Of a DNA stretch of 64,000 bases, positions 62,401-64,000 are shown one piece after another. This stretch comes from Rhodosorus marinus. Its lineage: Eukaryota; Rhodophyta; Stylonematophyceae; Stylonematales; Stylonemataceae. How positions within the stretch are numbered: the stretch's first letter is position 1; each line of letters starts with the position of its first letter. The position numbers and the translations under genes were made by a program. The notes beneath the pieces are model-generated. The model made no database searches. It saw nothing but the letters and a program-made list of their open reading frames with translations, and had not been told where the DNA came from. Where the stretch lies: positions 1,364,001 through 1,428,000 of the forward strand of contig JAMWBK010000011.1 in assembly GCA_029953675.1 (NCBI GenBank). Reading direction: 5' to 3'.

Positions 62401-63533
62401 AGCAAACTTCCATACCAGAAAGCGAGGCCATAGGAGCAAATCAGCGTGCAATTGGTGAGACCACTTCCAAGGGCATGCCAGAAAGACTTTCGAATTCCTG
62501 CTCGAGTGGCTCCTTCCAGCATATCCGAGTATCGTGCAGCCTCGGTTTTCTCTAGTCCGCAAGACGCGACAACCCGTATCATCGAGAACGCTTCATAGGC
62601 AACCGCACCTGCCTTTGCATACGCAGTCTGGCCATCTACAATCGCTCCTCCTGCAGTTTGTGCGAACAGATATGAAGTAGCCACCAAAAGCGGTGCCATC
62701 GCTAGAATAACCAGCGTTAGCTGCCAACTGTAAATTAATCCGATCAACATCCCCCCGATGAACATTGTCACACTCTGCACTGCGGTCGCAACCTTGTCCC
62801 CAATGCCGTCCTCAACCACATGAATGTCAAGCGCCGCACCCTGAGCCACTTCTGCAGAATCCACCTCTTCATACCAACCCATGTCTTGTGACAGTAGCGA
62901 CCTTAGAAATAACTTCCTCATCCTCCTAGACTGTCTTTGGCTTGTCCACATCATTAAATACACTTGCAAGATACCCGCCACAGCGGCCCCGATCCCCATA
63001 TATACGAATATTAGTGCATGGTCGTTGATCCTTTCAAGTATGGCCTCTGGATTTGTCAAGAACCCCTGTACGTCCCCGAATTCACCCATAATCTCCCCCG
63101 CTACTATAGTGTACATCGGAGCCAGGACTCCCTGGCATGCTCCAGCCAACACTCCAATTAGGATTAAGAGTCTCTCAACGCCAGTTGAAAATTTGAACAA
63201 TTCCAGGAATGATACTGATCGTGCCTTTTTAGTTTTTCTTCTCTTCGTCTTGAAAAGCCCAAAGCACCGCTGAACATCCTCGTACTCCTCCTTCTCCTCC
63301 TCCTCCTCCTGCACCTCATCCTCCTCGAAATTTTCCAAGCTCACTGACACGTCTGGGGTTACGCTCACGTGTTCAGTTGTGGACGTCCTCAGACGCATTG
63401 ATCTCCTAAGTTTGGATATTCTCGTCGACAGAGACATCTCGTCCGAGTCACTTGAGACTAGATCAGACTCTCTCGTCCCGCTGGACGAAAATAAATCGAT
63501 TTTAGCAGCTGACATCTCGCGTCTTTCCATCAC
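59478..63533 (-). CDS. Full-length ABCB-type transporter (P-glycoprotein/MDR-like)
   Basis: A single frame of 1351 codons. Layout is N-terminal acidic cytosolic segment (about 1-120, EEDEVQEEEEEKEEYEDVQR), TMD1 (six predicted helices, about 125-430), NBD1, acidic linker, TMD2 (about 780-1070), NBD2. NBD1: Walker A GESGSGKTTT near 483, signature LSGGQKQR near 606, Walker B ILLFDEATSALD near 626 and the IAHRLST switch His. NBD2: Walker A GPSGAGKST near 1144, signature LSGGQRQR near 1249, Walker B ILLLDEATSAVD near 1268, IAHRLST again. All catalytic residues, including both Walker B Glu, are present, so both sites should hydrolyse ATP. The family exports lipids, steroids, pigments or toxins; the substrate cannot be told from sequence. 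The length is normal for a full ABCB (about 1200-1400). Intronless. A Ser/Thr-rich stretch (TTEHVSVTPDVSVSLENF) in the N-terminal tail could be phosphorylated. Confidence 0.95.
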   Translation of the reverse strand: MMERREMSAAKIDLFSSSGTRESDLVSSDSDEMSLSTRISKLRRSMRLRTSTTEHVSVTPDVSVSLENFEEDEVQEEEEEKEEYEDVQRCFGLFKTKRRKTKKARSVSFLELFKFSTGVERLLILIGVLAGACQGVLAPMYTIVAGEIMGEFGDVQGFLTNPEAILERINDHALIFVYMGIGAAVAGILQVYLMMWTSQRQSRRMRKLFLRSLLSQDMGWYEEVDSAEVAQGAALDIHVVEDGIGDKVATAVQSVTMFIGGMLIGLIYSWQLTLVILAMAPLLVATSYLFAQTAGGAIVDGQTAYAKAGAVAYEAFSMIRVVASCGLEKTEAARYSDMLEGATRAGIRKSFWHALGSGLTNCTLICSYGLAFWYGSLLVRGGTILGQDVFIVIFAVIIGAMALGDGSQAINAINEARGAAPKVFEIISRKSEIDAFNQEGKAGAELLGNIEFIDVKFGYRSRSDALALKGLNLSIEAGSTVALVGESGSGKTTTMNLLERFYDPTDGSVLLDGIELDQFNVAWLRGQIGYVSQTPTLFAMSIKDNIALGGKVGVYTGEDGGLQVRQENVSMEEVIAAAKAANAHDFIMELPCGYDTIVGDRGAQLSGGQKQRIAIARALSRDPKILLFDEATSALDNTSERLVQKAMDNVREGRTVVVIAHRLSTIRNADKIVVFEDGMIRQQGTHEQLVANDTGIYSNLVKLQKSASESDAEQDDVGSAIDRQEYTAEESQGCGDSVCKPTTTATSTMDATTIEMDQDQEENEHVARKGALRRAMSLNKPEWPYFVIGIFCALIGGLLWPAWSLIMAEIGVLVLTTNDEGEVRFYTIMFAVLGFAMLFSHFLGLYVFGVAGERLMKRLRNMAFEVVIRQSVGFFDLRENSAGSLTSRLGPDVAKLRGAVGERQMHYVYMTSILVFSIIIAFSSCWSIALVVLACMPVMTLGPVIQVRLMRGLSAKLAQLLASANSIATSAVDCVQTVTALGAGEKFLNDYDSELELPAQIGKRKALINGLAYGFTQFCSYGIYAVTAWFMSKVIYWGWCDFLQGLRAGSALTFGAIAAGMSMTLLPEAAEAGSAAKRVFGLIDMKSAIDPMDEGGEIMEKCRGEVELNDVVFQYPARPEQTVLKGLSVKVGKGRTLALVGPSGAGKSTVAMLAERFYDPTAGEVKIDGKPLPAWNTASMRDHIGFVTQEPELFSTTVRENIAHGLRKAEGTVVTEDEIVEAAKLANAHEFVMKLPHGYDTQVGAHGAKLSGGQRQRIAIARAVVRKPPILLLDEATSAVDSKSERIVQSALSKAAVGRTTIVIAHRLSTVVNAETIAVVSEGRIVETGNHADLMSIPDGVYASLYKQQEL

Positions 63534-64000
63534 TTAACCTCAAGAGTCAATGGCCAAGACTAATCATCATCCTTGCGCAGACCCTTCCTTCGGCACTCGT
63601 TCCCGCTTCCTCCCCCAGACCCTTCACACCGACCTCCTCCAAACCACTGCAGACAATATCCCATTAAGACGCGTCTTCCTTCTTCTCTGTACAGGCCACT
63701 GAAGCCAAAAAAGAGAAAAACTTACGGCAATCCTCCCAAATCGTATACACAATAATCCTTCAGGGGAGGACTGGGAGTAGAAAGACCTCCAATCCTACCG
63801 GCTAGAACGGCAATACAATCTCCAGCAGTAACGAAAGACCCTTAAAATAAATAAGAAGTTTCGTGGGATGGTGAGTATGGTGTGCTGTACGGAGGAAAGC
63901 GCCATGAGAGAATTACTGACTCCCATTACTACTGTTCTTTGTTGGCCATCCACAATTTCCTTCACAAGATGCCAGACTCTTATTGGGGGAGGCTTACTGG
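63534..64000. other. 5' flank of the ABC transporter gene
   Basis: Upstream region of the minus-strand gene to the window end. I see no TATA box I would trust and no other gene; short Pro-rich plus-strand frames look like chance. Confidence 0.4.

Overview
This window looks like nuclear DNA of an intron-poor eukaryote. Three host genes are long, uninterrupted reading frames: a 1351-residue full ABC transporter, an 878-residue G8/beta-helix protein and a 308-residue secreted protein. A fourth host gene, secreted and Gly-rich, is open apart from one apparent frameshift. A fifth, on the minus strand between about 8.1 and 13.1 kb, is split into 16 exons with clean GT..AG borders. Moderate GC, secreted proteins with Pro/Thr linkers, few introns and dense blocks of broken retroelements would fit a red alga of the Chondrus type. 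That is inference only; no rRNA, tRNA or organelle marker was found to settle it.

Most of the window is a graveyard of non-LTR retrotransposons. Each encodes a reverse transcriptase, a CCHC-like zinc motif and a C-terminal restriction-like endonuclease (RLE). I separate six working families by protein and 3' end. A1 (14.6-18.2 kb), A2 (about 54.6-59.3 kb, nearly intact) and A3 (many 5'-truncated copies, tail of AGTAAAGTCC units) carry an 'A-D ... D' nuclease motif. B (best copy 50.7-52.4 kb), C (0-5 kb, 34 kb) and D (18.2-20.7 kb) carry 'RPD ... D' and share a conserved 3' UTR with two stem-loops. Wherever motif C of the RT can be read it is xHDD rather than xADD. Copies are chained head to tail, often starting right after another copy's tail.

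Layout: 0-7.9 kb, chained C, B and A3 fragments. 7.9-13.1 kb, the multi-exon gene for a secreted cysteine-rich modular protein, whose 3' end is damaged next to A3 debris. 13.1-14.6 kb, dispersed repeat and T-rich minisatellite. 14.6-23.9 kb, A1, D (with a nested A3), B and A3. 24.1-28.0 kb, gene for a large secreted Gly-rich protein. 28.1-31.1 kb, duplicated non-coding repeats. 31.1-41.6 kb, B, C, A3 and A2 fragments including nested insertions with target-site duplications. 42.0-42.9 kb, secreted Lys-rich protein. 43.1-44.6 kb, A2/A3 tails. 45.3-48.0 kb, CEMIP-like G8 protein. 48.2-53.7 kb, foldback, A3 and B. 53.7-59.3 kb, A2. 59.5-63.5 kb, ABC transporter.

Three results deserve most attention. 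The first is the all-phase-0 exon array in which nearly every exon encodes one small Cys module. The second is the covarying 3' RNA structure shared by the B, C and D retroelements. The third is their tail-to-head chaining, which suggests insertion into each other's tails. Positions of element borders are by eye and may be off by tens of bases.
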